DNA from: Chitinophagales bacterium
Lineage (GTDB): Bacteria; Bacteroidota; Bacteroidia; Chitinophagales; UBA2359
Length of the DNA: 64,000 nt
Direction of reading: 5' to 3'
Assembly: GCA_020628375.1 (NCBI GenBank)
Contig: JAHDFD010000018.1
Location: 1 to 64,000, forward strand
Shown here piece by piece: positions 18,363 to 26,882 of the stretch (positions are counted from its first letter, which is position 1; each line of letters opens with the position of its first letter). The position numbers and the translations under genes are program-made. Below the pieces are notes generated by a model. The model was not told the DNA's origin, made no database searches, and saw only the letters and a program-made list of their open reading frames with translations.

Positions 18363-18724
18363 TTGAAGAATTTAATAAAACAACTTTTAGAACAAAGAAC
18401 AAATTTACATTGAAGTAAGAGTATGTTTAAATTTCTATCAACTGAAAACCAATATTTTATGAACCTGATTTTGAAAAATCTCATTTATTTAGCTCGCTAA
18501 ACGCATACGATTTTTCCTATTCAGAACCACAAACTATTGATTTTCAATTTAAAAAAAATTTTAAACATACTCTAAGTCTAAGTTATACAACTGTAAATTA
18601 TTTTAGATAAACTTTGTTAAAACCACAATATTAAACGATTTTAAAATGTTAAATTCACAGTTCTTTCAAATGTTAAAATTGACAGAAATAAATTTCAATT
18701 TAAAATTAAACTAAATAACTATAA
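18363..18724. other. 362-bp divergent intergenic region between HD gene and porX
   Basis: It holds the HD-gene -7 box (TAAATTTG, minus strand, 18400-18407), a complete palindromic element (18418-18573), and about 150 AT-rich bases before porX in which no clear TAnnTTTG box was found. No open frame of note is present. Confidence 0.6.
18418..18573. repeat. 156-bp palindromic MITE-like element, copy 2
   Basis: Perfect 14-base terminal inverted repeats AGAGTATGTTTAAA (18418-18431) and TTTAAACATACTCT (18560-18573) flank an interior that is itself an imperfect palindrome centred on TTTAGCTCGCTAAA (18488-18501). The left half (CTGAAAACCAATATTT...) matches the reverse complement of the right half (TTGAAAATCAATAGTTT...). 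A diverged copy lies at 9057-9213, and a 32-bp remnant at 29374-29405. No coding capacity. Confidence 0.8.
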
Positions 18725-20275
18725 ATGAGTAAGGTAAGAATTTTATGGGCAGACGACGAAATCGATCACTTAAAGCCCCAAATCATGTTTTTAGAAAAGA
18801 AAGATTATGAAGTTGTTGCTGTTACAAATGGGCACGATGCAATTGATCTTTATCGTGATGAAAAATTTGATATGGTACTTTTAGATGAAAGTATGCCCGG
18901 TCTTACAGGTTTGGAAACACTTCGTGAAATTAAAAGTATAAATAACCTCACCCCTGTAGTAATGATTACTAAAAATGAGGAAGAGGATCTGATGGAAGAT
19001 GCTATTGGTGCTCAAATCGCTGATTATCTGATTAAACCTGTTAAGCCTCAGCAAATTTTACTTACACTCAAAAAATTCCTTGATAATAAGCGTTTGGTTA
19101 GTGAAAAAACCAATTCTGCTTACCAACAAGAATTCAATCAGTTATTTGCCAAAATCCAAATGGGACTTGACTATGAAGAATGGAAAGACGTTTATAAAAA
19201 AATTGTTTTCTGGGAATTAGAATTAGAGAAAACGGAAGGCAATGAAATGCAGGAAGTTTTGAATATGCAGAAAAACGAAGCAAATAATGAGTTTGTTCGT
19301 TACCTGATGCGTAACTATACCGACTGGATACAGGAAAGAAAAACAGGCCCTACTTTTTCTCACCAGCTTTTCGATGATATGATTTTTCCCTCATTGACCG
19401 ATAAGGCAACTAACGTTTTGGTTGTAATTGACAACCTTCGTTACGACCAATGGAAAATAATAGAACCAATAATAGCTGAGTATTTCGAGCCTGAAAAAGA
19501 AGAAATGTTTTATAGCATACTTCCTACAGCTACACAATACGCGCGTAATGCCATTTTTGCTGGTTTATTACCTTCGGAAATTGCCCAACGAATGCCTAAT
19601 TATTGGTTAAATGATCATGATGAAGGTGGTAAAAACATGTACGAGGAAGAATTATTAACAGACCAGCTAAGTCGTAAAAGAAAAGACCTCAGAGCGAGTT
19701 ACACAAAAGTTGTAAACCACAACGCAGGTCGTAACTTAGTAGATAACATTATGAACATGCATGATTACGATTTGAATGTTATCGTTTATAATTTCGTTGA
19801 TATGTTATCGCATGCGAGAACCGAAATGGAAGTATTGAAAGAGCTTGCAAGCGATGAGAATGCTTACCGCTCAATTACACGTTCATGGTTTGAGCATTCA
19901 CCACTATTTGAAGCATTAAAAAAGTTAGCTGATAAACCTGTAAATCTAATGATAACAACCGATCATGGAACGATGCGTGTTCAGTATCCGGTGAAAGTGA
20001 TCGGTGATAGAAATACAACTACCAACCTTCGTTATAAGCACGGAAAAAACCTGAATTATAATTCTAAAGATGTATATGAAATTCGTAAACCAAAAGAAGC
20101 GGGCTTACCTGCTCCTCATGTTAGTTCAGCTTATATTTTCTCGAAGAATACAGATTTCTTTGTTTATCCCAACAATTATAATCACTATGTAAAGTACTAT
20201 AAAGATACTTTCCAGCATGGTGGTATTTCTTTGGAAGAAGTAATTATTCCTTTTGTAAAACTGAAAAGTAAATAA
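18725..20275 (+). CDS. porX: T9SS regulator PorX: response regulator with PglZ domain
   Basis: A 516-residue protein. Residues 1-125 are a receiver domain with acidic pocket D10/D11, phospho-acceptor D54 (VLLDESMPG), a conserved Thr (MITKNEE) and Lys (LIKPVKP). A helical linker follows, then a PglZ alkaline-phosphatase-fold domain (about 210-510) with VVIDNLRYDQW, LPTATQYARN and TTDHGTM as metal-site motifs. PorX is phosphorylated by PorY, acts with the ECF sigma factor SigP to control type IX secretion genes, and its PglZ domain is reported to hydrolyse oligonucleotides. No porY is in the window. The ATG at 18725 starts right before the receiver domain. A bidirectional terminator follows. 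Confidence 0.95.
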   Translation: MSKVRILWADDEIDHLKPQIMFLEKKDYEVVAVTNGHDAIDLYRDEKFDMVLLDESMPGLTGLETLREIKSINNLTPVVMITKNEEEDLMEDAIGAQIADYLIKPVKPQQILLTLKKFLDNKRLVSEKTNSAYQQEFNQLFAKIQMGLDYEEWKDVYKKIVFWELELEKTEGNEMQEVLNMQKNEANNEFVRYLMRNYTDWIQERKTGPTFSHQLFDDMIFPSLTDKATNVLVVIDNLRYDQWKIIEPIIAEYFEPEKEEMFYSILPTATQYARNAIFAGLLPSEIAQRMPNYWLNDHDEGGKNMYEEELLTDQLSRKRKDLRASYTKVVNHNAGRNLVDNIMNMHDYDLNVIVYNFVDMLSHARTEMEVLKELASDENAYRSITRSWFEHSPLFEALKKLADKPVNLMITTDHGTMRVQYPVKVIGDRNTTTNLRYKHGKNLNYNSKDVYEIRKPKEAGLPAPHVSSAYIFSKNTDFFVYPNNYNHYVKYYKDTFQHGGISLEEVIIPFVKLKSK

Positions 20276-20284
20276 ATAAAATCT

Positions 20285-20314
20285 CCCTGACAAGGCTTAA
20301 AAGCCCTGTCAGGG
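20285..20314. terminator. Bidirectional terminator between porX and obgE
   Basis: CCCTGACAAGGCTT pairs with AAGCCCTGTCAGGG (one A-C mismatch) and is flanked by T-rich or A-rich tracts on both sides, so it can stop both converging genes. Confidence 0.75.
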
Positions 20315-20336
20315 GATTTATTTTTAGAATCGAATT

Positions 20337-21341
20337 TTATACAATACCCTCATTGATCGTTCGCCACAAAATATCTTTTAGTTCTGTAAGCCCTTTCTGA
20401 GTAACAGAAGAGATAAAAACATGTGGAATATCTTCTGGTAAACGCTTTAGGTCTTCAATAACCCACTCTTTTATTTCATCATCAATTAAGTCGCACTTTG
20501 TTAAGGCTAATAACCTTTGCTTTTGCATCAATTCAGGATTGAACTGTTCACATTCATTCAAAAGTATTTCGTATTGTTTAACCACGTCATCTGCATCTGC
20601 GGGTATCATAAACAATAAAACTGAATTCCTTTCAATATGACGAAGGAAACGATGTCCCAAGCCTTTTCCCTGATGCGCTCCTTCAATAATTCCGGGTATG
20701 TCTGCCATTACAAATGAACGGTGATCTCTGTAAGGAACAATTCCTAAATTGGGTTTTATGGTTGTGAATTCATAGTTGGCGATTTTAGGCTTGGCTGCGG
20801 TTATACTTGCCAATAAAGTAGATTTCCCTGCATTAGGAAAGCCAACCAAACCAACATCCGCTAAAACCTTTAATTCAAGAACTTTCCACTCTTCAGTACC
20901 TTCTTCTCCGGGCTGAGCATAACGTGGCGTTTGATTGGTAGCAGATTTAAAATGAGCATTCCCTAGACCTCCACGACCACCGGCAGCTAAAATATACTCT
21001 TGTCCATCTTCTAAAATTTCTATTTCTATTTCTCCGGATTCAAAATCTTTGGCAACAGTTCCCAAAGGAACTTCTAAAATAATATCCTCACCCTGAGCAC
21101 CTGATCTGTGGCTCGCACCACCACTCATACCAGGCTTCGCAATCACATGCTTTCTATACTTTAAATGCAATAGCGTCCAGAAGTTTCTGTTCCCTCTAAT
21201 GATGATATGTCCTCCTCTTCCACCATCACCACCATCGGGACCACCTTTAGAGGTTAAAACATCACGATGAAAGTGAGCAGAACCAGCACCTCCTTTTCCG
21301 GAACGTGCACATATTTTTACGTAATCAACGAAATTTTCCAT
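20337..21341 (-). CDS. obgE: Obg family GTPase
   Basis: A 334-residue GTPase involved in late 50S ribosome assembly and stress control. The glycine-rich Obg fold spans residues 1-158 ([20 protein letters not shown]). The G domain has G1 GFPNAGKST (167-175), a TTI switch, G3 DIPG, G4 TKCD and G5 SSVTQKG. The C-terminus ends soon after the G domain, without the extra domain of Firmicute Obg. A minus-strand TATCTTTG box at 21352-21359 lies directly upstream and implies a very short leader. Confidence 0.96.
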   Translation of the reverse strand: MENFVDYVKICARSGKGGAGSAHFHRDVLTSKGGPDGGDGGRGGHIIIRGNRNFWTLLHLKYRKHVIAKPGMSGGASHRSGAQGEDIILEVPLGTVAKDFESGEIEIEILEDGQEYILAAGGRGGLGNAHFKSATNQTPRYAQPGEEGTEEWKVLELKVLADVGLVGFPNAGKSTLLASITAAKPKIANYEFTTIKPNLGIVPYRDHRSFVMADIPGIIEGAHQGKGLGHRFLRHIERNSVLLFMIPADADDVVKQYEILLNECEQFNPELMQKQRLLALTKCDLIDDEIKEWVIEDLKRLPEDIPHVFISSVTQKGLTELKDILWRTINEGIV

Positions 21342-21351
21342 AAAGCAACTG

Positions 21352-21359
21352 CAAAGATA
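21352..21359 (-). promoter_or_regulatory. -7 box of obgE
   Basis: The minus strand reads TATCTTTG followed by CAGTTGCTTT and ATG at 21341, a good match to TAnnTTTG with the start codon about 10 bases downstream. Confidence 0.55.
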
Positions 21360-21405
21360 CTTTTTTAAGTTGCTAAATGAATCGGAATGGAATTAAAGGT
21401 CAGTT

Positions 21406-21429
21406 TATTTTGGTTAGGCGACCAAAATA
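21406..21429. repeat. Small hairpin, GGT-ACC stem family
   Basis: TATTTTGGT (21406-21414) and ACCAAAATA (21421-21429) form a 9-base stem with loop TAGGCG. It resembles the GGTC-AGG(A/C)-GACC hairpins at 34378, 53483 and 59889. Confidence 0.5.
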
Positions 21430-21499
21430 GATCAAGCAAGCATAATTGGCTTAAACTCCGAATGTAAGTAGTTAAACAAAAATTTCCTTAAAGAAAAAC

Positions 21500-21668
21500 T
21501 TAATTAATTAACCTAAGTTGCGATAAATCTCAACTGTCAACAGTACAATAGTCCACTGTCCACAAAAAACATTATAATCGTGAAGCGTAAGGTTTTGTGG
21601 TCTGTGGTCTGTTAAACAGTCGTCTATGTACAAAAATGTCATTATACATCGCAACTTGAATTAATTAT
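21500..21668. repeat. Imperfect palindromic element between permease and obgE
   Basis: AAGTTGCGAT (21515-21524) and ATCGCAACTT (21648-21657), both flanked outward by TTAATTAATT-like bases, bound a stretch whose interior also pairs (GTCCACAAAAAAC against GGTTTTGTGGTC). The right end reaches into the last codons of the permease gene. With the hairpin at 21406 it fills the 319-bp gap 21342-21660; no gene is seen there. Confidence 0.5.
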
Positions 21669-22716
21669 AAGCAACTCTAGGATCGAGGAATCCATAGATC
21701 AAATCGATCAGAATATTGATACTGATAAAAATGAAGGCCGTAAATAACACAGAACCCATTACCACCGGAAAATCAAGGTTTTCCAGAGCAGCAATTGTCA
21801 CAAAGCCCATTCCTTTAATATCGAATATTTTTTCGATAAAGAATGAACCTGCTAATACAGATGCCAACCAACCTGAAATGGTAGTTACAACAGGATTCAA
21901 GGCATTTCTTAAACCGTGTTTAAAGGTAACCGTTTTGTTCGCTAAACCTTTTGCTTTTGCAGTTCTGATATAATCCTGCCCAAGTACATCCAACATTGAA
22001 GAACGGGTAAGCTGAACAATAATAGCAACAGGACGTATGCCTAATGCTAAGGCTGGCAATATTAAATTTTTTGGCTGAAATATTTCATCACCAAAGTCGG
22101 TTAGACCAAAAAGCTGTCCGGTATGGCTTAGACCAGTGTAATCAGCGAGCCAATACCCAAAGATTAACGCAAGCACTACACCTGAAAAATAGGAAGGTTG
22201 GGATATTCCAAGTACAGAACTAACCAATATGGAATTATCTACCCAGGAAAATTGCCGTATAGCTGCAATAACACCAAGAATTATTCCCACGAAGGTAGCA
22301 AATGCCATTGCACACAAACCAAGTATTATAGTGGTTGGAAGTGCAGTTAGTAATATTTCTGAAACTTTTTTCTTATTCTGGTAGGAACGCCTTAAATAAG
22401 GAGGCTTAACTACCAACTTTCGTTCTCCACCTAATGAAATTAATGGCGTATAGTTATATTCTTTCTGATTCGCTTCTGTATGTTCATAAACTGAAATCGG
22501 CAAAACATCATTCAGATAAAAAGCGAATTGTACCAAAACAGGTCTGTCTAAGTATTCTGCCTTTCTGATCGCATCGACTGAAGCAACGTCAGAACGCTGT
22601 CCCATAACCAAACGCGCAGGATCAGGCATCATTTTAAACAGGAAAAATACCAATAATATTACCCCGAATAAAACGGATATACCGTACAGAACTCTTTTTA
22701 TGAAATAACTAAACAT
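21661..22716 (-). CDS. DppB/OppB-type ABC transporter permease
   Basis: A 351-residue inner-membrane permease of the peptide/nickel type. It has an N-terminal TM helix (about 8-28), a periplasmic loop of about 90 residues, and five further TM helices. The cytoplasmic coupling loop motif is GQDYIRTAKAKGLANKTVTFKHGLRNALNP. The family works as a DppBCDF complex with a second permease, two ATPases and a binding protein; none of these is adjacent, so the complex must be completed elsewhere. It lies 55 bases downstream of the BT_3928 gene on the same strand, so they may share a message. Confidence 0.88.
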   Translation of the reverse strand: MFSYFIKRVLYGISVLFGVILLVFFLFKMMPDPARLVMGQRSDVASVDAIRKAEYLDRPVLVQFAFYLNDVLPISVYEHTEANQKEYNYTPLISLGGERKLVVKPPYLRRSYQNKKKVSEILLTALPTTIILGLCAMAFATFVGIILGVIAAIRQFSWVDNSILVSSVLGISQPSYFSGVVLALIFGYWLADYTGLSHTGQLFGLTDFGDEIFQPKNLILPALALGIRPVAIIVQLTRSSMLDVLGQDYIRTAKAKGLANKTVTFKHGLRNALNPVVTTISGWLASVLAGSFFIEKIFDIKGMGFVTIAALENLDFPVVMGSVLFTAFIFISINILIDLIYGFLDPRVAYN

Positions 22717-22771
22717 TATTCAAAAGTAAATAATTACTATTTAATGCTCACTAACAAGCATTAATTTAACG

Positions 22772-24052
22772 CTACCTCGGCAACTCATTCACATCCGGTA
22801 AATGGTTATAATGGTATTTAGCAACTAAAGTTCCATCTTTAACCACCATAACACCAGGGTTAGAACGATTCATAGTTTTAATCGGCACAGCATCAAGGCT
22901 ATTGAATTCATATAAGCCTTTTGCCAGTCCATTTGCCTGATCTGGTCCTGTTGTTAAGCCCAAAGCATTAATTCCTTTCTTTTTAGCAGCCTTCACCAAA
23001 GCATTCACTTGTTCAAATCCTTTTTCGGAAGCAAGCCCCGGATCATAAGAAGTAATCCATAATGTTGTACCTGAATCATGCAAAATATCTTGCTGAATTT
23101 CATCTCCATCTCCACTAACTACTATAAAATCTTTACATTTTGGTAATTCCGGCTCTCTGATAACTTCATCGAAACGATCAACATATTTCCAGCCATCGGC
23201 GGTATATTTACTGAATTCACTCATATCGACGGTAGTTTCCTGACCATCTTTTGACATTTTGAATTTCACGATCACCTCTCCCGGATCCAATCCTTCTTCA
23301 GAAGTACAATCTCTAAGATCGGTTCCAACTTTATATGCCCTAAAATCTACAATTGGTAAATTCATTATATTCTTGAATGTAAAACCTATCGACAATAAAC
23401 TTAATAAACTGAAAGCAGTAAAGTAAATTCCTTTATTCAATTTCATGGCATGAATGAAACTGTACAACAGCGAGGTTACAAGCATAACAATCACTATAAC
23501 TGAGTTACCTGTTGTATTATAATTGAAGAAAAAGAATATTTGCCAAAGCGTAAACAGGGCTACCAGCACAAAGAATACATTCAATGCAGTGCCACCTAGT
23601 TTTTCATTCAGGAATTTTCTACCTATAAATATTATAATCAGTAAAGGAAGTATAAATACATCTTTCATGAATGTTTGCCAGGGTTCTAACTTTATAAAGT
23701 CCCCAAAACAACCACAATCGGTTACTTTACCAGTGTAAAGCGTAAATCCGGTTAGAAAAGTAAAGAAAAAGATCAAACCAAACATTAACAGCCATGACAG
23801 ACTAAAGAAGGTTCCGAAGAAAAAGGCAACTCCTAATATCATTTCAAGGGCAACCATAAAAATTGATATTTCCAAAGAAAAACTAGCACACAATTCCCAG
23901 AAAGATTCAAGAAAAGGCATGTATTCTGAGAATACGGTGAAATACTCTTCCATTTTAATGGCAGTTCCTTTAGGATCGATAGCCTTCACCGTTCCTGAAA
24001 AAATAAAAAACACACCAATCGCATATCTTAAAAAGTGAACAAATGCCTTCAT
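22772..24052 (-). CDS. BT_3928 family membrane protein (DoxX/MauE-like)
   Basis: A 426-residue protein with several N-terminal TM helices (about 10-25, 60-80, 85-105, 128-142, 155-170, 177-192, 205-225). The MauE/DoxX-like part carries DCGCFGDF with Cys113 and Cys115, a redox-type CxC. A soluble C-terminal domain (about 250-426) looks thioredoxin-like in outline (VVSGDGDE...LWITSYDPG...PGVMVVKDGTLVAKYH) but lacks a CxxC. Bacteroidota carry this next to DUF1599, as here. A role in quinone or disulphide redox chemistry is inference. Confidence 0.8.
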   Translation of the reverse strand: MKAFVHFLRYAIGVFFIFSGTVKAIDPKGTAIKMEEYFTVFSEYMPFLESFWELCASFSLEISIFMVALEMILGVAFFFGTFFSLSWLLMFGLIFFFTFLTGFTLYTGKVTDCGCFGDFIKLEPWQTFMKDVFILPLLIIIFIGRKFLNEKLGGTALNVFFVLVALFTLWQIFFFFNYNTTGNSVIVIVMLVTSLLYSFIHAMKLNKGIYFTAFSLLSLLSIGFTFKNIMNLPIVDFRAYKVGTDLRDCTSEEGLDPGEVIVKFKMSKDGQETTVDMSEFSKYTADGWKYVDRFDEVIREPELPKCKDFIVVSGDGDEIQQDILHDSGTTLWITSYDPGLASEKGFEQVNALVKAAKKKGINALGLTTGPDQANGLAKGLYEFNSLDAVPIKTMNRSNPGVMVVKDGTLVAKYHYNHLPDVNELPR

Positions 24053-24135
24053 ATATTTCTAAGTTTTATTTTTTAATCTTTGTTTAAAATGATATTTATT
24101 GTTCTGACTTCGGCTATGCTCAGTCATCTTATTCT

Positions 24136-24681
24136 TTACAACGCTATTTCATTCATTAAAATGAGTACAAAAACAGCATAGTTTATAATATCCAAATAAT
24201 TTGCATCCAATCCTTCGGATATTAAAGTAGCTCCTTCATTATTTTCAATAGATTTTATGCGCAATAATTTCTGCAAGATCAAATCGGTCATCGAACTAAT
24301 TCTCATATTTCTCCAAGCCTCGCCATAATCGTGATTTTTTTCTTGCATGAGTTTTTTGGAAATTACTAATTGATTCTGATATAATTCAATAGCTTTTTCT
24401 GCATTTATATCGGCTTCGTCAGCAAAACCTAATTCCAACTGAATTAATGCCATCGCCGAATAATTGATTATTCCAATAAACTCATCTCTGGTTGAATCGG
24501 CTACTTTTTGGGTTTTCTTTTCCTGAATGGTTCTGATTCTCTGCGCTTTAATATACAATTGATCTGTTAACGAAGATGGACGTAAAATGCGCCATGCAGT
24601 ACCATAATCTATGGTTTTCTTTTTAAAAATAGAACTGCATTCATTTACAACATCATCGTACTGCTCGTTGGTTTTACTCAT
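24136..24681 (-). CDS. DUF1599 domain protein
   Basis: A protein of about 181 residues with two copies of a similar segment: KKTIDYGTAWRILRPSSLTDQL and EKNHDYGEAWRNMRISSMTDLI, the hallmark of tandem DUF1599. The start at 24681 (MSKTNEQY) is chosen over an in-frame ATG at 24729 because a TAAATTTG box at 24706-24713 lies between them. The function is unknown; the fold is thought to be a helical nucleotide-binding type, which is not shown by this sequence. It is the first gene of the apparent DUF1599-BT_3928-permease unit, with an 83-base gap to the second. Confidence 0.82.
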   Translation of the reverse strand: MSKTNEQYDDVVNECSSIFKKKTIDYGTAWRILRPSSLTDQLYIKAQRIRTIQEKKTQKVADSTRDEFIGIINYSAMALIQLELGFADEADINAEKAIELYQNQLVISKKLMQEKNHDYGEAWRNMRISSMTDLILQKLLRIKSIENNEGATLISEGLDANYLDIINYAVFVLILMNEIAL

Positions 24682-24705
24682 TATTAAAAGCTTTGAAAAA
24701 CAGTA

Positions 24706-24713
24706 CAAATTTA
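24706..24713 (-). promoter_or_regulatory. -7 box of the DUF1599 gene
   Basis: The minus strand reads TAAATTTG, about 25 bases upstream of the chosen ATG at 24681. Confidence 0.5.
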
Positions 24714-24913
24714 CAAAGCAATTTAACATTTGTGTAGTTTATTAACGAATGTTATAATTCATCCAAAAATTTCTTAAATAAGAAAATAAACTTTGAATTG
24801 AAAATTATTGAAAGCTGCCTTCAAAAAGGTTCAACTTTCAACATTAAAAAATCATTTTAAAAACTAAAATAAAAAAGGATAAAAATTCATCACTATGGCT
24901 GAAAAAATAACAT

Positions 24914-24921
24914 TATTTTTG
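24914..24921 (+). promoter_or_regulatory. -7 box of the DUF349 gene
   Basis: TATTTTTG followed by CACTCG matches TAnnTTTG and gives a leader of about 50 bases to the ATG at 24980. Confidence 0.5.
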
Positions 24922-24979
24922 CACTCGAATTTAAAGAAACCGAACCTTGCCGTATTGTAAGGTGCTTAAAAATTAGAAG

Positions 24980-26728
24980 ATGAAACAAGTTATTATCAAA
25001 CAGTTACAAAACTTATTAGACAGCGGAGAATCAAGGGGATTGAAGCGTAAAGTCAATGGCTTTAAGAGAGAGTTTCGTAACGTAGTTGAAGAAAGAAAAC
25101 AACAACATCGTCAAAAATTCATTACTGAAGGTGGCGATTTGGCAGACTATAAAGGATTTAAAGACCCATTAGACAGAGAATTTTACGGACTGGTTGATAA
25201 TGCAAATGAAAAAATTCAATTAGAGGAATTAGAAGAAAAGAAGCGCCAAAAACTTAATGTAGAGAATAAAAAGGCGATCATAACTGAGTTACAGACAATG
25301 GTTGACGAAGTTGCTCCAAGTGATATAGGCAAAGGCTTTGAAATATTAAAACAAATAGAAGCCAAGTGGAAATCATCGGGTAGAGTTTTTGGTGAGCAAG
25401 GCGATGATCTGTTTTTCAAGTTCAAGCATCAGAAAGATCGTTTCTTTCAGATCGTTTCTATTAATAATGAAATGAGAGATATTGATTTTCAGAAGAATAT
25501 GAGAATCAAGCAAGCGATCATTACTAAAATGGAAGCGTTAAAAGCAAGTGGTGGTGCAGACAATCCGCAGATCATAAAGGAATTACAAAAGCTTAATTTA
25601 GAATGGCGAAATTCAGGCCCAATTCCTAAAGAGTTCCGCGATAGCGTTTATGGTAAACACCGCGAATTGAATGAACACTTCGGAGTAAAGATCGAAAGTT
25701 TGTTTGAGGAAAGAAGAAAGAATGCTAAAGAAAACCTTACTTCTAAAGTGGCGCTTTGCGATAAAGTGAAAGCAATCAATTTACTAGAATTAAATACACC
25801 CAAAGCTTGGAATGAGCAAACTCAGGAAATTCTGAATATTCAGCAAGAATGGAAGAAAATCGGTTTTTCAGAAGAAAACGAAACAGTTTGGGAAGCATTC
25901 CGCCAATGTGTTGATCAGTTCTTTGAAGGAAAGAGAAACTTCTTCGATACACTTGATAGTAAACGTGAGGAAAATGCGGTTGCTAAGCAAAAGTTAGTGG
26001 AAGATGCAGAAAAGATGATGCATAGCGAAGATTGGAGAAATACAACCAACTTCTATATAAATCTTCAGAAAAAGTGGAAAGCAACCGGTCCTGCACCACG
26101 TGAACAGGAAAATGAAATGTGGGATAAATTCAGAGCTGCTTGTGATACTTTCTTCAATGCTAAGAAAGAATACTATTCTAATATTGACGAAATTCACGAA
26201 GAGAATTTAACTAAGAAAGAAGCATTGATCACTCAGATCGAAGCTTTACAATTAACTGGAAGTGCTCAGGAAGACTTTATTTCTATTCGTAAATTCTTCT
26301 CTGACTGGAATGCTATCGGGCACGTTCCAATGGATAAAAAAGATGACCTTTACAAAAGGTACAGAGCTGCTTGTGATGCCAAGTTCGACCAATTGAATGC
26401 CAATAAAGATGAGCAAAGAAAAATGCGTGTTGAAGCTGAGTTGGAAGATATTATGAATTCTGAAAATGCAGAATACTTATTACAACGTAAGAAAGATGGC
26501 TTAAGAGACAGTGTTGATCGCCTGAGCAACGAAATTGCTCAAATCGAAAACAACATGGGTTTCTTCAAAGGGAATTTGAATATGTTGGGTGAGTATGAAA
26601 AACAGTTGAAAAGAAAGAAAGCACAACGTATAGAATTAGAAAAGGAACTAAACAGTTTACCAACAAGCCCTACAGCTGAAGCAAATGAAGATGCTACCGA
26701 GGCAGCCGAGGAAAATGTTGATGCTTAA
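24980..26728 (+). CDS. DUF349 repeat protein, helical
   Basis: A 582-residue, highly charged, helical cytoplasmic protein built of successive DUF349 units of about 70 residues. Each has a W-hydrophobic-G pattern near its middle and a GKxRELxxxF-like helix: KWKSSGRVF, EWRNSGPIP, EWKKIGFSE, KWKATGPAP, DWNAIGHVP. A C-terminal coiled coil (about 510-560) and an acidic, Ala/Glu-rich tail end the protein. The family function is not settled; no signal peptide or membrane segment is present. It stands alone with its own promoter box and a strong terminator. Confidence 0.85.
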   Translation: MKQVIIKQLQNLLDSGESRGLKRKVNGFKREFRNVVEERKQQHRQKFITEGGDLADYKGFKDPLDREFYGLVDNANEKIQLEELEEKKRQKLNVENKKAIITELQTMVDEVAPSDIGKGFEILKQIEAKWKSSGRVFGEQGDDLFFKFKHQKDRFFQIVSINNEMRDIDFQKNMRIKQAIITKMEALKASGGADNPQIIKELQKLNLEWRNSGPIPKEFRDSVYGKHRELNEHFGVKIESLFEERRKNAKENLTSKVALCDKVKAINLLELNTPKAWNEQTQEILNIQQEWKKIGFSEENETVWEAFRQCVDQFFEGKRNFFDTLDSKREENAVAKQKLVEDAEKMMHSEDWRNTTNFYINLQKKWKATGPAPREQENEMWDKFRAACDTFFNAKKEYYSNIDEIHEENLTKKEALITQIEALQLTGSAQEDFISIRKFFSDWNAIGHVPMDKKDDLYKRYRAACDAKFDQLNANKDEQRKMRVEAELEDIMNSENAEYLLQRKKDGLRDSVDRLSNEIAQIENNMGFFKGNLNMLGEYEKQLKRKKAQRIELEKELNSLPTSPTAEANEDATEAAEENVDA

Positions 26729-26756
26729 GATCTAATGTTTTAAAATTTTATTTTTC

Positions 26757-26792
26757 AAACCTGTCAGTTTATTGTAAATTGACAGGTTTTTT
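26757..26792 (+). terminator. Terminator after the DUF349 gene
   Basis: AAACCTGTCA (26757-26766) pairs with TGACAGGTTT (26780-26789) and is followed by more T residues. Confidence 0.8.
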
Positions 26793-26810
26793 AATTTCAC
26801 TTAATTAGGT

Positions 26811-26862
26811 TTTATACCTTCAAGGTTTTAAAACGGGGACGCCCAGTCCTTGAAGGTATAAA
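26811..26862. repeat. 15-bp-stem hairpin with GGGACGCCCAGTC loop
   Basis: TTTATACCTTCAAGG (26811-26825) and CCTTGAAGGTATAAA (26848-26862) form a perfect stem. The loop carries GGGACGCCCAGTC (26836-26848), nearly the motif in hairpins at 28594 and 59920. It ends 20 bases before the ATG at 26883, so it would lie in that gene's leader. Confidence 0.7.
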
Positions 26863-26882
26863 ATCTATAAAACATATTCAAA

